NCBI GenBank assembly: GCA_035503615.1
Contig: DATJTI010000037.1
Coordinates: forward strand, 34,064 to 98,063
From: AP-15 sp035503615
Lineage (GTDB): Bacteria; Pseudomonadota; Alphaproteobacteria; ATCC43930; CGMCC-115725
Reading direction: 5' to 3'
DNA length: 64,000 nucleotides
Positions 43,872 through 51,507 of the stretch are shown here, in pieces. The notes under the pieces were generated by a model, which was given only the letters and a program-made list of their open reading frames with translations, was not told the DNA's origin and made no database searches. Position numbers and translations under genes: made by a program. Every line of letters begins with the position of its first letter. Position 1 is the stretch's first letter.

Positions 43872-45353
43872 CTAGTCCCAGGGCTGTTCGGCCGCGGCGT
43901 TGCGACCGGAAACCCGGCCGAAGGCAAGGCATTCGCCGATGTTTCCGGTACCCTGGTAGAGATAGCTATAGATCGAGCCGAGCTCACCGGCGCTGTAGAG
44001 CCGGGCGATTGGACTGCCATCCGGGCGCACGATCTGCCCCTTCTCGTTGCGCCGCGGGCCGCCCTGGGTGTTGAGCATCGACGGCGACAGCTCGACCGCA
44101 TAAAAGGGCGGCACGATGATCGGCGTCAGCATCAGGGTCCGGCCGAAATCGCGATCCTGGCCGGCGTCGCAATCACGGTTCCACCGCAGCACGCTGTCGG
44201 CCAGCCGGGCGGGATCGAGGTCCAGCACTGCGGCGAGGGCGGCGATGCTGTCGGCCCGCTTGATCCAGCCTTTGGCAAGTTCGGCGCTGTTGTCGGGGCT
44301 CCACTCATAGCGCTCGATGATCTGCGTCCAACCATGGCTCGGGTGCTTGTCGTAAAGCGGACCCGAACAGAGCATCGCATGATCGAAGATCATGAACATC
44401 GGGCATGGGGTGGACAATGGCAGCCAGCGGCCGTTGACCGGGATCTTGCCATGCCGCGTCTTGTACTTCTCATCGGTGAAGCGCCGCGCGTCCGGGCCGA
44501 CCACGATCATGCCGCCGGCAATCTCCTTGCTGTAGTGCAATGCCTGCATCGAAAAGCTGGTACGGATCTCCGGAACCTTGAGGGCCATCGACGGTCCGGC
44601 ATAATTGTTCATATGCCAAAGATCGGCACCGACCGACATCGCCATCGTGATGCCGTCCCCTTCGTTGTATGGCGAGCCGGAGGTATAGCAATAGGGAATG
44701 CCGGGAAGATAATTGCGGATCATCTCCTGGTTGTTTTCAAAGCCACCGCAAGTCAGTACCACGCCGCGACGGGCTTTGACGTCGACCGGCTTTTCACCTC
44801 GGCGGGCGCGCACGCCGAGAATTTCCCTTGTTGAATCATGCTGGATCAGCTCGGTCGCCGGGGTCTCGTAAAGAACCGGGATCGGCCGCTCTTTGACCAG
44901 GCTCTCGAATCGCTTCCAGGTGTAGGAATAGCCGTAGGTCGGCCCGTCATGGAATTTGTGCACGCAATCCGCACCGGGTAGATCGGGGAATTCGATCCCG
45001 ACCGGCGGATGCTGATGCTCCTGCGGATCGCCGCCGAGGCTTTCGAGCCAGGCATTGTTGCGGCACATCTCCTGCGCCCACACCTGCACGATCGGCTCCG
45101 GCACGGTGTAGGGGCCGCATAGTGCCTTCAGATACGCGGACGCGGACGCGGCCGAGGAGGTGTTCAGGTAGCCCTGCCCCGCGACCCGCGTATTGCCACC
45201 CTCCTCACCCTCCGGCGCCTTCTCCAGCATGACGACGCGGGCGCCGAGCTCGTGGGCGGTGACCGCAGCGGCGACCCCCGCCGCGCCGAAGCCGACAACG
45301 ACGACATCAGCTTCCACATCCCATTGGCGACGATCCAATTGACGAGGGTCCAT
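43872..45353 (-). CDS. FAD-dependent oxidoreductase (fumarate reductase/ketosteroid dehydrogenase-like flavoprotein)
   Basis: A 493-residue flavoprotein. The N-terminal FAD motif is ADVVVVGFGAAGVAAAVTAHELGARVVMLEKAPEGEEGG. GVVLTCGGFENNQEM follows in the capping/FAD region, and the C-terminal FAD loop is RLYSAGELGSIYSYLYQGTGNIGECLAFGRVSGRNAA. Members include fumarate and urocanate reductases and 3-ketosteroid dehydrogenases. The substrate is unknown. The ATG at 45353 is one base after the stop of the NHL gene, so the two are co-translated and probably act in one pathway. Confidence 0.87.
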   Translation of the reverse strand: MDPRQLDRRQWDVEADVVVVGFGAAGVAAAVTAHELGARVVMLEKAPEGEEGGNTRVAGQGYLNTSSAASASAYLKALCGPYTVPEPIVQVWAQEMCRNNAWLESLGGDPQEHQHPPVGIEFPDLPGADCVHKFHDGPTYGYSYTWKRFESLVKERPIPVLYETPATELIQHDSTREILGVRARRGEKPVDVKARRGVVLTCGGFENNQEMIRNYLPGIPYCYTSGSPYNEGDGITMAMSVGADLWHMNNYAGPSMALKVPEIRTSFSMQALHYSKEIAGGMIVVGPDARRFTDEKYKTRHGKIPVNGRWLPLSTPCPMFMIFDHAMLCSGPLYDKHPSHGWTQIIERYEWSPDNSAELAKGWIKRADSIAALAAVLDLDPARLADSVLRWNRDCDAGQDRDFGRTLMLTPIIVPPFYAVELSPSMLNTQGGPRRNEKGQIVRPDGSPIARLYSAGELGSIYSYLYQGTGNIGECLAFGRVSGRNAAAEQPWD

Positions 45354-45354
45354 C

Positions 45355-46308
45355 TCACCCGACCCTTTCGAACTTCTGCAGCGAGCGCAGATCGGCCGGG
45401 TGCGGTTTCCCCGGATAGAGCTGCGGCCAGGCCGTCCACGACACCTCGCCGACATAGACGTCGCCTCGCGAATCGACCGCCAGACCGTGCGGTGCCAGGA
45501 ATTTGCCGAGCTCGGTCCCGGCCGGGGTCTCGCCAAAGCGGCCGATCAGCTTGCCCTGGTGATCGACGATGCTGACCCGCGGCCCGATATTCGGAATATC
45601 CCGGCTGACCGCCGCGGCCGGGCCGACTTCACCGATATAGAAGATCGGCTGATGGCCGTAGGGCATGCACAAGCCGCAGGGCCGGTGCAGGTTCTGCCAC
45701 TGGGTTTCATACTTGCCGTTGCCGTCGAACACCTGGACCCGATGGTTCTCCCGGTCGGCGACATAGACCCAGCCATCAGCATCGCAGCAGATGTTGTGCA
45801 CGATATTGAATTCGCCCTCGCCGGTGCCGGGCTCGCCCCATGACATCAAAAGCCGGCCATCGGGCGTGTATTTGTGCACCCGCGAATTGCCGTAGCCGTC
45901 GGAGACATAGATCTCGCCCTGTGGCGACAGCGCCGTGTGGGTGCAGCGGTGAAACGGTTCGCCGCTCATATAGGGCGCAGGCTTGCCCGGCACGCCGAGC
46001 TCCAAGAGGACCTTGCCGTCGAGCGTGACCTTGCGCACGAAATGGCCGCCATCATCGGTCAGAAACATTGTGTCGTCCGGTGCCACATGGACGCCGTGGG
46101 CGCGCGGATACTGACCCTCGCCCCAGGACCGCAGGAACCGGCCGTCGCGGTCGAACACGATCATCGGATGCTCGCCGCGGTTGAACACATAGACGTTGTC
46201 GTTCCTGTCCACGCCGACGCCGCCGACTTCCTTGAAGGTCCAGCCCGCGGGCAACTTCGCCCAATCGGCATTGACCCGATACCGAAATTTGCCGCTCCCG
46301 ACGATCAT
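45355..46308 (-). CDS. NHL-repeat beta-propeller protein (peptidyl-alpha-hydroxyglycine lyase-like)
   Basis: A 317-residue propeller with NHL-type repeats: GVGVDRNDNVYVFNRGEHPMIVFD, GVHVAPDDTMFLTDDGGHFVRK, GEIYVSDGYGNSRVHKYTPDG, GWVYVADRENHRVQVFDGNG and APHGLAVDSRGDVYVGEV. The pattern is that of the peptidyl-alpha-hydroxyglycine alpha-amidating lyase family of bacteria, whose true substrates are mostly unknown. There is no signal peptide. It is translated directly before the FAD-dependent oxidoreductase, one base apart. That constant pairing suggests it opens or hydrolyses a product of, or feeds substrate to, the flavoenzyme. Confidence 0.83.
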   Translation of the reverse strand: MIVGSGKFRYRVNADWAKLPAGWTFKEVGGVGVDRNDNVYVFNRGEHPMIVFDRDGRFLRSWGEGQYPRAHGVHVAPDDTMFLTDDGGHFVRKVTLDGKVLLELGVPGKPAPYMSGEPFHRCTHTALSPQGEIYVSDGYGNSRVHKYTPDGRLLMSWGEPGTGEGEFNIVHNICCDADGWVYVADRENHRVQVFDGNGKYETQWQNLHRPCGLCMPYGHQPIFYIGEVGPAAAVSRDIPNIGPRVSIVDHQGKLIGRFGETPAGTELGKFLAPHGLAVDSRGDVYVGEVSWTAWPQLYPGKPHPADLRSLQKFERVG

Positions 46309-46330
46309 CGTGCGTTCCTTCCAATGGCTG

Positions 46331-46405
46331 CTGCCGGCGGCCCAGCTGCCGGCGGCCCAGCATCCGGCGGCCGAGTATCCAACGGCCCAGTATCCAACGG
46401 CCCAG
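46331..46405. repeat. Five tandem 15-bp units upstream of the molybdenum hydroxylase gene
   Basis: CTGCCGGCGGCCCAG occurs twice (46331-46345, 46346-46360), then CATCCGGCGGCCGAG (46361-46375), then TATCCAACGGCCCAG twice (46376-46390, 46391-46405). It is directly tandem with no spacers. It lies in the 309-base divergent spacer, which otherwise holds a second duplication and the Mo-box. Confidence 0.92.
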
Positions 46406-46500
46406 TATAGAGAGGAAAATCCGACGTCAGCGGATTACGACCATGCCCCGGCGCGATACCCGCGTTGCGCGTCGTAACGGCACCGGGCGCGGATCGGCGT

Positions 46501-46544
46501 GCTGGCAAGGGATCGCATGCTGGCAAGGGATCGGCATGCTGGCA
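46501..46544. repeat. Tandem 18-19-bp duplication
   Basis: GCTGGCAAGGGATCGCAT (46501-46518) is followed by GCTGGCAAGGGATCGGCAT (46519-46537) and a partial third GCTGGCA. It lies between the 15-bp array and the Mo-box. Confidence 0.88.
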
Positions 46545-46575
46545 GCCATTGCACAATCGGCGGGTTTGCGTCATC

Positions 46576-46603
46576 ATCGCTATATACCGATAGATATAGC
46601 AGG
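46576..46603 (+). promoter_or_regulatory. Mo-box-like regulator site upstream of the molybdenum hydroxylase
   Basis: The left half ATCGCTATATA (46576-46586) is identical to the half-site of the Mo-box bound by ModE-type regulators, whose consensus as I recall it is ATCGCTATATA-N6-TATATAACGAT. It is followed by six bases and GATATAGCAGG (46593-46603), which keeps seven central bases. Seen as an inverted repeat, GCTATAT and ATATAGC are perfect 7-bp arms. It is only 15 bases before the ATG and overlaps the best promoter candidate (TTGCGT at 46566 and GATAGA at 46589). This suggests control by molybdate. Confidence 0.6.
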
Positions 46604-46617
46604 TGAACGAGCCGCCC

Positions 46618-48918
46618 ATGTCAGCAACTTCCGAGAAGCTTGAGCTCAAAGTCGTCGGCACCCGCCCGATCCGTCCCGACGGCGTCGACAAGGTGACCGG
46701 CCGCGCCAATTTCGGTGCCGACATGAAGATGCCCGGCATGCTGCACGGCAAAGTGAAGCGTAGCCCATATGCGCATGCGCGCATTCTCGGCATCGATGCG
46801 ACCAAGGCGCTGGCCTTGCCGGGAGTACGTGCGGTCGCAACCGCCGCCGACTTCCCCGAAATCGCACCGGAAGAGGCGTTTGTCGGCGAAGGGCCGATGA
46901 ACTTCCGCGACCTGTCGCGCAATGTCATGGCGCGCGACAAGGTGCTCTATGAAGGCCATGCGGTGGCTGCGGTCGCTGCCACCTCGCCGATCATCGCCGC
47001 CGAGGCGATCGAGCTGATCGAGGTCAGCTACGAAATCCTGCCGCACGTCATCGATGTCGAAGCGGCGATGGCCCCCGACGCGCCGGTGCTGCACGACGAC
47101 ATGTTCACTCAAGGGGTCGAGCCGCGCCCCGAACGAGCGTCCAACATCGCCAAGCGGGTCGGTTTCAACAAGGGCGACACCGCGGCGGGTTTTCGCGTGG
47201 CGGATGTCGTGATCGAGCGGCGCTACACGACCCGCCCGGTGCACCAGGCCTATCTCGAGCCGCATGCCTGCGTCGTCTCGGCTGCGGCCGACGGACAGGT
47301 GCAGATCTGGGCGTCGAGCCAGGGCCAGTTCATGATCCGCGCGTATTGCGCCAAGCTGCTCGGCATCGACATCGCCAGCATCCGGGTCACGCCGGCCGAG
47401 ATCGGCGGCGGCTTCGGCGGCAAAACCGTGGTCTATCTGGAACCGGTAGCGCTCGCGCTGTCGAAGAAATGCGGCCGGCCGGTCAAGATCGTGATGACCC
47501 GCGACGAGGTGTTCCGCGGCACCGGCCCAACCTCGGGCGGGATCATCGAAGTCAAGCTCGGCGCCAAGCGCGATGGCACGATCACCGCGGCCGAGCTTCT
47601 ATTGAAATACCAGGCCGGGGCCTTTGCCGGCTCGCCGGTGGCGCCCGGCTGCATGTGCGCCTTTGCGATGTACGATCTGCCCAATGTGGCGATCACCGGC
47701 TACGACGTCGTGTCGAACCGGCCCAAGGTCGCCGCCTATCGCGCGCCCGGGGCACCGATCTCATCGTTTGGCGTCGAAAGCTGCCTCGACGAGTTGGCCC
47801 GCGAACTCGGCATCGACCCGCTCGTGCTGCGCGCAAAGAATGCGGCGCGTGAGGGCACCAAGGCGGTGCATGGCCCGACCTGGACCAATATCGGCTATCT
47901 CGACACCGTTACAGCCGCGCAGGCCCATCCGAACTACCAGGTGCCGCTCGGTCCCAACCAGGGGCGCGGTGTCGCTTGCGGCTTCTGGTTCAATGTCGGT
48001 GGCGAATCGAGTGCGGCCGTCCATGTCAACGAGGATGGCTCGGTCAGCGTCGCTTCGGGCAGCCCCGATATCGGCGGCTCGCGCGCGTCGATGGCGATGA
48101 TGGCAGCCGAAACGCTCGGCCTGCCGATCGAGCGGGTCAAGCCGATCGTCGCCGATACCGCCTCGATCGGGTTCACCCATGTCACCGGCGGCAGCCGCGT
48201 CACCTTCGCCACCGGCATGGCGACCGTGCAGGCGGCCGAAAAGGTCAAGGAACAGCTGAAAACGCGAGCCGCGATGATCTGGGACATCAGCCCGGAGGCA
48301 GTCGATTGGCGCGACGGGATGGCCCATCCGGCCGGCCCCAATGCCGGCACCTTCGACCCGCTGCCGCTCTCCGAGATCGCAGTGCGGGCGGCCAAGACCG
48401 GCGGGCCGATCGGCGCGGAAATCCAGCTCAACGCGCAGGGCGCCGGCCCCGCTTTCGCCACCCATGTCTGCGATGTCGAGGTCGATCCCGAGACCGGCCA
48501 TGTCAGGATCTTGCGCTACACCGCGGCGCAGGATTGCGGCCGGGCGATCCATCCATCCTATGTTGAAGGCCAGATCCAGGGCGGGGTGACTCAGGGGATC
48601 GGCTGGGCCTTGAGCGAGGAATACATCTACGACAAGCAGGGGCGGATGGATAATCCGCAATTCCTCGATTACCGCTGCCCGGTTGCTTCCGACCTGCCGA
48701 TGATCGATGCGGTCATTGTCGAGGTGCCGAACCCGCGTCATCCGTTTGGGGTGCGCGGTGTCGGCGAGGTGCCGATCGTGCCGCCGATGGCCGCGGTCGC
48801 CAACGCCATCGCCGATGCCACCGGCCGGCGGTTGCGCGACCTGCCGATGTCGCCGCCCAAGGTGCTGGCGGCACTTCTCGAAGAGGGCGAGGCGGAACCC
48901 CGCATGGCGGCCGAATAG
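46618..48918 (+). CDS. Xanthine dehydrogenase family protein, molybdopterin-binding subunit
   Basis: A 766-residue large subunit of a molybdenum hydroxylase. The N-terminal GRANFGADMKMPGMLHGKV is followed by the cofactor motifs IGGGFGGKT (near residue 263), AAYRAPGAP (near 374), SGSPDIGGSRASMAMMAAE and GGVTQGIGWALSE. The catalytic Glu lies in RGVGEVP (near 717). It is a soluble stand-alone gene: the FAD and 2Fe-2S subunits usually beside it are absent. The active-site loop lacks the Cys-Ser-Phe-Arg of CO dehydrogenase, so a hydroxylase of an organic or N-heterocyclic substrate is more likely. ATG 46618 was chosen; GTG 46603 is possible. Confidence 0.9.
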   Translation: MSATSEKLELKVVGTRPIRPDGVDKVTGRANFGADMKMPGMLHGKVKRSPYAHARILGIDATKALALPGVRAVATAADFPEIAPEEAFVGEGPMNFRDLSRNVMARDKVLYEGHAVAAVAATSPIIAAEAIELIEVSYEILPHVIDVEAAMAPDAPVLHDDMFTQGVEPRPERASNIAKRVGFNKGDTAAGFRVADVVIERRYTTRPVHQAYLEPHACVVSAAADGQVQIWASSQGQFMIRAYCAKLLGIDIASIRVTPAEIGGGFGGKTVVYLEPVALALSKKCGRPVKIVMTRDEVFRGTGPTSGGIIEVKLGAKRDGTITAAELLLKYQAGAFAGSPVAPGCMCAFAMYDLPNVAITGYDVVSNRPKVAAYRAPGAPISSFGVESCLDELARELGIDPLVLRAKNAAREGTKAVHGPTWTNIGYLDTVTAAQAHPNYQVPLGPNQGRGVACGFWFNVGGESSAAVHVNEDGSVSVASGSPDIGGSRASMAMMAAETLGLPIERVKPIVADTASIGFTHVTGGSRVTFATGMATVQAAEKVKEQLKTRAAMIWDISPEAVDWRDGMAHPAGPNAGTFDPLPLSEIAVRAAKTGGPIGAEIQLNAQGAGPAFATHVCDVEVDPETGHVRILRYTAAQDCGRAIHPSYVEGQIQGGVTQGIGWALSEEYIYDKQGRMDNPQFLDYRCPVASDLPMIDAVIVEVPNPRHPFGVRGVGEVPIVPPMAAVANAIADATGRRLRDLPMSPPKVLAALLEEGEAEPRMAAE

Positions 48919-49041
48919 CCAGATGGGAGCCAGAGACAGGCCGGGGCGCAGCAGACCGCACCCGGCCAGCTGCGCTCTGGCGATCGGCTTGCGTTCCGAG
49001 GATTGGGTGGATTGGCCAGCTGGCGCGTCGGCCGTTCACGA

Positions 49042-49884
49042 TCAGGGTGTAGCGGCCGGCAGCCCGATCGGAGCAAAACCGTGCTGGGCAAAGATCTGCT
49101 GCGCCGCCGGTGACAGCAGATAGAGCGCGAAGTCGTCGGCCTGTGGCCCGGCACCCTTCAGGATCGCCAGACCATATTCCGGACCGGTCGAGATCGCCCT
49201 CGGCAACTTGACGAATTGCAAGCCGGGGATCGCCGCCAGCATCCGTTGGCGCCCGCTGCAATAGCCGATCATCACGTCGATCCTGCCGTCGGAGAACGCC
49301 GCGGCGACCGGGTCCCCAGCGGAGGATGCCTCAGCGGAGGGTGACAGGGTGCCGCCGACGATCTTCTGCGCCTTGCGGTCGAGGATTGCGTAGGCGCCGG
49401 GATGGATCGCGTCGGCACGATGAAACATTGCCCAGGTGTAATCGCCGCCCGGATCGGCCTTTGGTGTCGAGGTGCCGAGCTTGACCGTAGGATCGAGCAG
49501 CCGATCGAGAAAATTGGCGGTGGTCAACCCGACCTTTGGCAGCGCAATCCCGCATAACGCATTGCGGGTGAACATCACGACGCGCACCGCCCGCCCCTCG
49601 CGCAACAGCGCCAACGGACTGCCCATATCCGCCGAGGCCAGCAAATCGGCCTTCTCCCCTTGTTCGATCTTTTCGCGCAGCAAGCCGGACGGGCCGAACT
49701 CGGTGGTGACGGCAACGCCGGTCGCCTGGTGGTAGCGCGCCCCGAGGTCGCCGATCACCTCGCGCAGGCTGCCGGCGGCGAGCACGGTCAGCCCCTGTGC
49801 CCGCGCCATCTTGCCCAGCCCGCTCAGCGACAGCGTGGCGACCACCACCAGCGCGATAATCGAGATCGGCGGCAGACGGCGCAT
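49042..49884 (-). CDS. modA: Molybdate ABC transporter substrate-binding protein (ModA family)
   Basis: A 280-residue periplasmic binding protein with a signal peptide (ISIIALVVVATLSLSGLGKMARAQ). The ModA-type sequence is LTVLAAGSLREVIGDLGARYHQATG, GPSGLLREKIEQGEKADLLASADMG and GTSTPKADPGGDYTWAMFHRAD, with the oxyanion-binding Ser in AAGS and GPSG. ModA captures molybdate or tungstate for ModBC. No modB or modC follows; instead it is the second gene of an operon with a DUF2325 protein (four-base gap). It is convergent with the molybdenum hydroxylase gene. ATG 49884 is nine bases after GAGG. Confidence 0.87.
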   Translation of the reverse strand: MRRLPPISIIALVVVATLSLSGLGKMARAQGLTVLAAGSLREVIGDLGARYHQATGVAVTTEFGPSGLLREKIEQGEKADLLASADMGSPLALLREGRAVRVVMFTRNALCGIALPKVGLTTANFLDRLLDPTVKLGTSTPKADPGGDYTWAMFHRADAIHPGAYAILDRKAQKIVGGTLSPSAEASSAGDPVAAAFSDGRIDVMIGYCSGRQRMLAAIPGLQFVKLPRAISTGPEYGLAILKGAGPQADDFALYLLSPAAQQIFAQHGFAPIGLPAATP

Positions 49885-49888
49885 CGCA

Positions 49889-51097
49889 TCATTCCTCGGC
49901 AAGGGTGAGCATCGGCTGCCGCAAGGCCGCGCAGAACGGTGCGAGCCCGGTGCTGCGCAACGGGATGAACGGCTTTCCGGACTGGCGGCACAACCGCTTC
50001 ACCAGCGCCATCGCGGCATGGCTGATGCAATCGACCGGAAACATCACGGCATCGGCCCGGCTGACAAGGCCCGGCAGCAGCCCCTCGCGCTCTTCGACGC
50101 CGCCATCATGATGCAAGAAATCGGCCCCAGCGCGTGCGGCCGCAGCGCGCAGCCGCCCGATCCCGGCCGGCCGGCCGCCGACATAAAGCAGCGTCGCGCC
50201 GGGTTGCGCGACGGCATGCGTTGCGGCGCCGGGCGGCTCGGCAGCGAGGTGCTCCTCGATCGCCTCCAGTTCGCGCCGGCGCTCGGCGGCACTGCGTTCG
50301 GCGGCGAGCCTTGCCCTGCGCTCCTCGCCGAGCGCGATGCGCGCATCGTCAAGCTTGCGCGCAGCCCGTTCCCGGCGTTCCTGCGCGCGGGTGAGCCGCC
50401 CCTCCAGATCGGCGACCAGCGTCACCAGGGCCGGATCATGCGGGGTGGCAAGGTCTGCCTGCGGACAACTGGCGAGGCGCTGTTCGAGCGCCCGACTGAG
50501 CTCGCGGATCGTCGCATCGCGAGTGATGATCGCGTCGCGCAGCTGCTGCTGCTGGCGTTCGGCCTTTCCCCGCAATTCGGCATTTTCGGCTTCGAGCTGA
50601 CGCAGCCGCCGGATGTCGGCGCGATTGGCGGCACCGACCAGATGCGAGAGCATATGCACGTCGGCGAAGATCTCGCGGACCAGCAAATCGTCGCTCGCCG
50701 GGTGGGTCAGCGCCGCCCAATAGGCGCCCGGCACCTCGCCGCGCTGCAGGCATTCCTGCCATAGCGCCCTCACCTCTTCGGCGGTCTTGACCCGGTTGAA
50801 CCGGTTGATCGCGATCCGGTGGCGGCGATCGAGCGCCTTGTGCAGCAATCTGGCACCCTCGCGCGGTTTGCCGGCGGTCACGACACCGCGCGCATGCACA
50901 TCGTGCTCGCTGGCAGTTACCGCATCGCCGCCGCCGATCTTGTCCAGAACCTGGCGCAATTCGGCCGTGGAGAGGCAGGTCCCGATGATCGAGCAATGCA
51001 GATTTGTGCTGAATTCCCAGATGCGTCGCCGCCGGTGGCCGGAGCACGCGCCGGGCTGCCGGAGATCCGCGACGCTGCGGGCCGCCGCCAGCGCCAT
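49889..51097 (-). CDS. DUF2325 domain-containing coiled-coil protein
   Basis: A 402-residue protein. The N-terminal conserved block is RRRIWEFSTNLHCSIIGTCLSTAELRQVL with two Cys. A central region includes REIFADVHMLSHLVGAANRADI, and a long charged coiled coil spans about residues 160-300 (QQQQLRDAIITRDATIRELS). The C-terminal DUF2325 Rossmann-like domain reads LLYVGGRPAGIGRLRAAAARAGADFLHHDGG and ADAVMFPVDCISHAA. Its function is unknown. It precedes modA by four bases and has a Mo-box-like site upstream, pointing to molybdenum use. The ATG at 51097 follows AAGGAG by five bases; ATG 51208 is an alternative. Confidence 0.82.
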   Translation of the reverse strand: MALAAARSVADLRQPGACSGHRRRRIWEFSTNLHCSIIGTCLSTAELRQVLDKIGGGDAVTASEHDVHARGVVTAGKPREGARLLHKALDRRHRIAINRFNRVKTAEEVRALWQECLQRGEVPGAYWAALTHPASDDLLVREIFADVHMLSHLVGAANRADIRRLRQLEAENAELRGKAERQQQQLRDAIITRDATIRELSRALEQRLASCPQADLATPHDPALVTLVADLEGRLTRAQERRERAARKLDDARIALGEERRARLAAERSAAERRRELEAIEEHLAAEPPGAATHAVAQPGATLLYVGGRPAGIGRLRAAAARAGADFLHHDGGVEEREGLLPGLVSRADAVMFPVDCISHAAMALVKRLCRQSGKPFIPLRSTGLAPFCAALRQPMLTLAEE

Positions 51098-51303
51098 CGG
51101 GGCTCCTTCGGCACGGCGCGGTGTCAGGCGGTCCGACAAGCCGGCCCTCAAACGCGGCGACAGACCGGTCAGGATGCCCGGCAATTGCGATTGGAGCAGG
51201 AGAGACATCGGCGATGACCATCCGCGATCTGTAGTCACTCCGATGGTGGAACATGGCCGCGGCATGCGGGTTTTCGCACTTCGATCGCGGCGAGCTTCGC
51301 ACC

Positions 51304-51331
51304 ATCGAAATATATAATAGGATATAACGAT
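51304..51331 (-). promoter_or_regulatory. Mo-box-like regulator site upstream of the DUF2325-modA operon
   Basis: ATCGAAATATA-TAATAG-GATATAACGAT: 11-6-11 geometry identical to the ModE/MopAB Mo-box, with 9 of 11 and 10 of 11 matches to the halves as I recall the consensus. It sits inside a perfect outer inverted repeat ACCATCG (51301-51307) and CGATGGT (51328-51334). On the minus strand it overlaps TATTAT/TATAT promoter-like sequence. It is about 205 bases from the preferred DUF2325 start and 95 from the alternative. The rest of the 410-base spacer (51098-51507) shows no gene. Confidence 0.68.
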
Positions 51332-51507
51332 GGTCGCGCAAGGCCGCCAGCAAAGACGCCCGCTCCGAGGTGTCGCCAGATGTCGCAAGGCATTCCGCCT
51401 GGCCGGCGCGATCGCCGCTCAAACGGCTCCGGCCCGCACGCTGCATGGGCAAGCGGGCCGGGGCGAGGATTATCGCGGTTCGTGGATCTCGGAGCGCGCG
51501 CCCCAGT

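Noticed and set aside
46331..46405. CRISPR array
   Set aside because: The units are 15 bp and directly adjacent with no unique spacers, and no cas genes are present.
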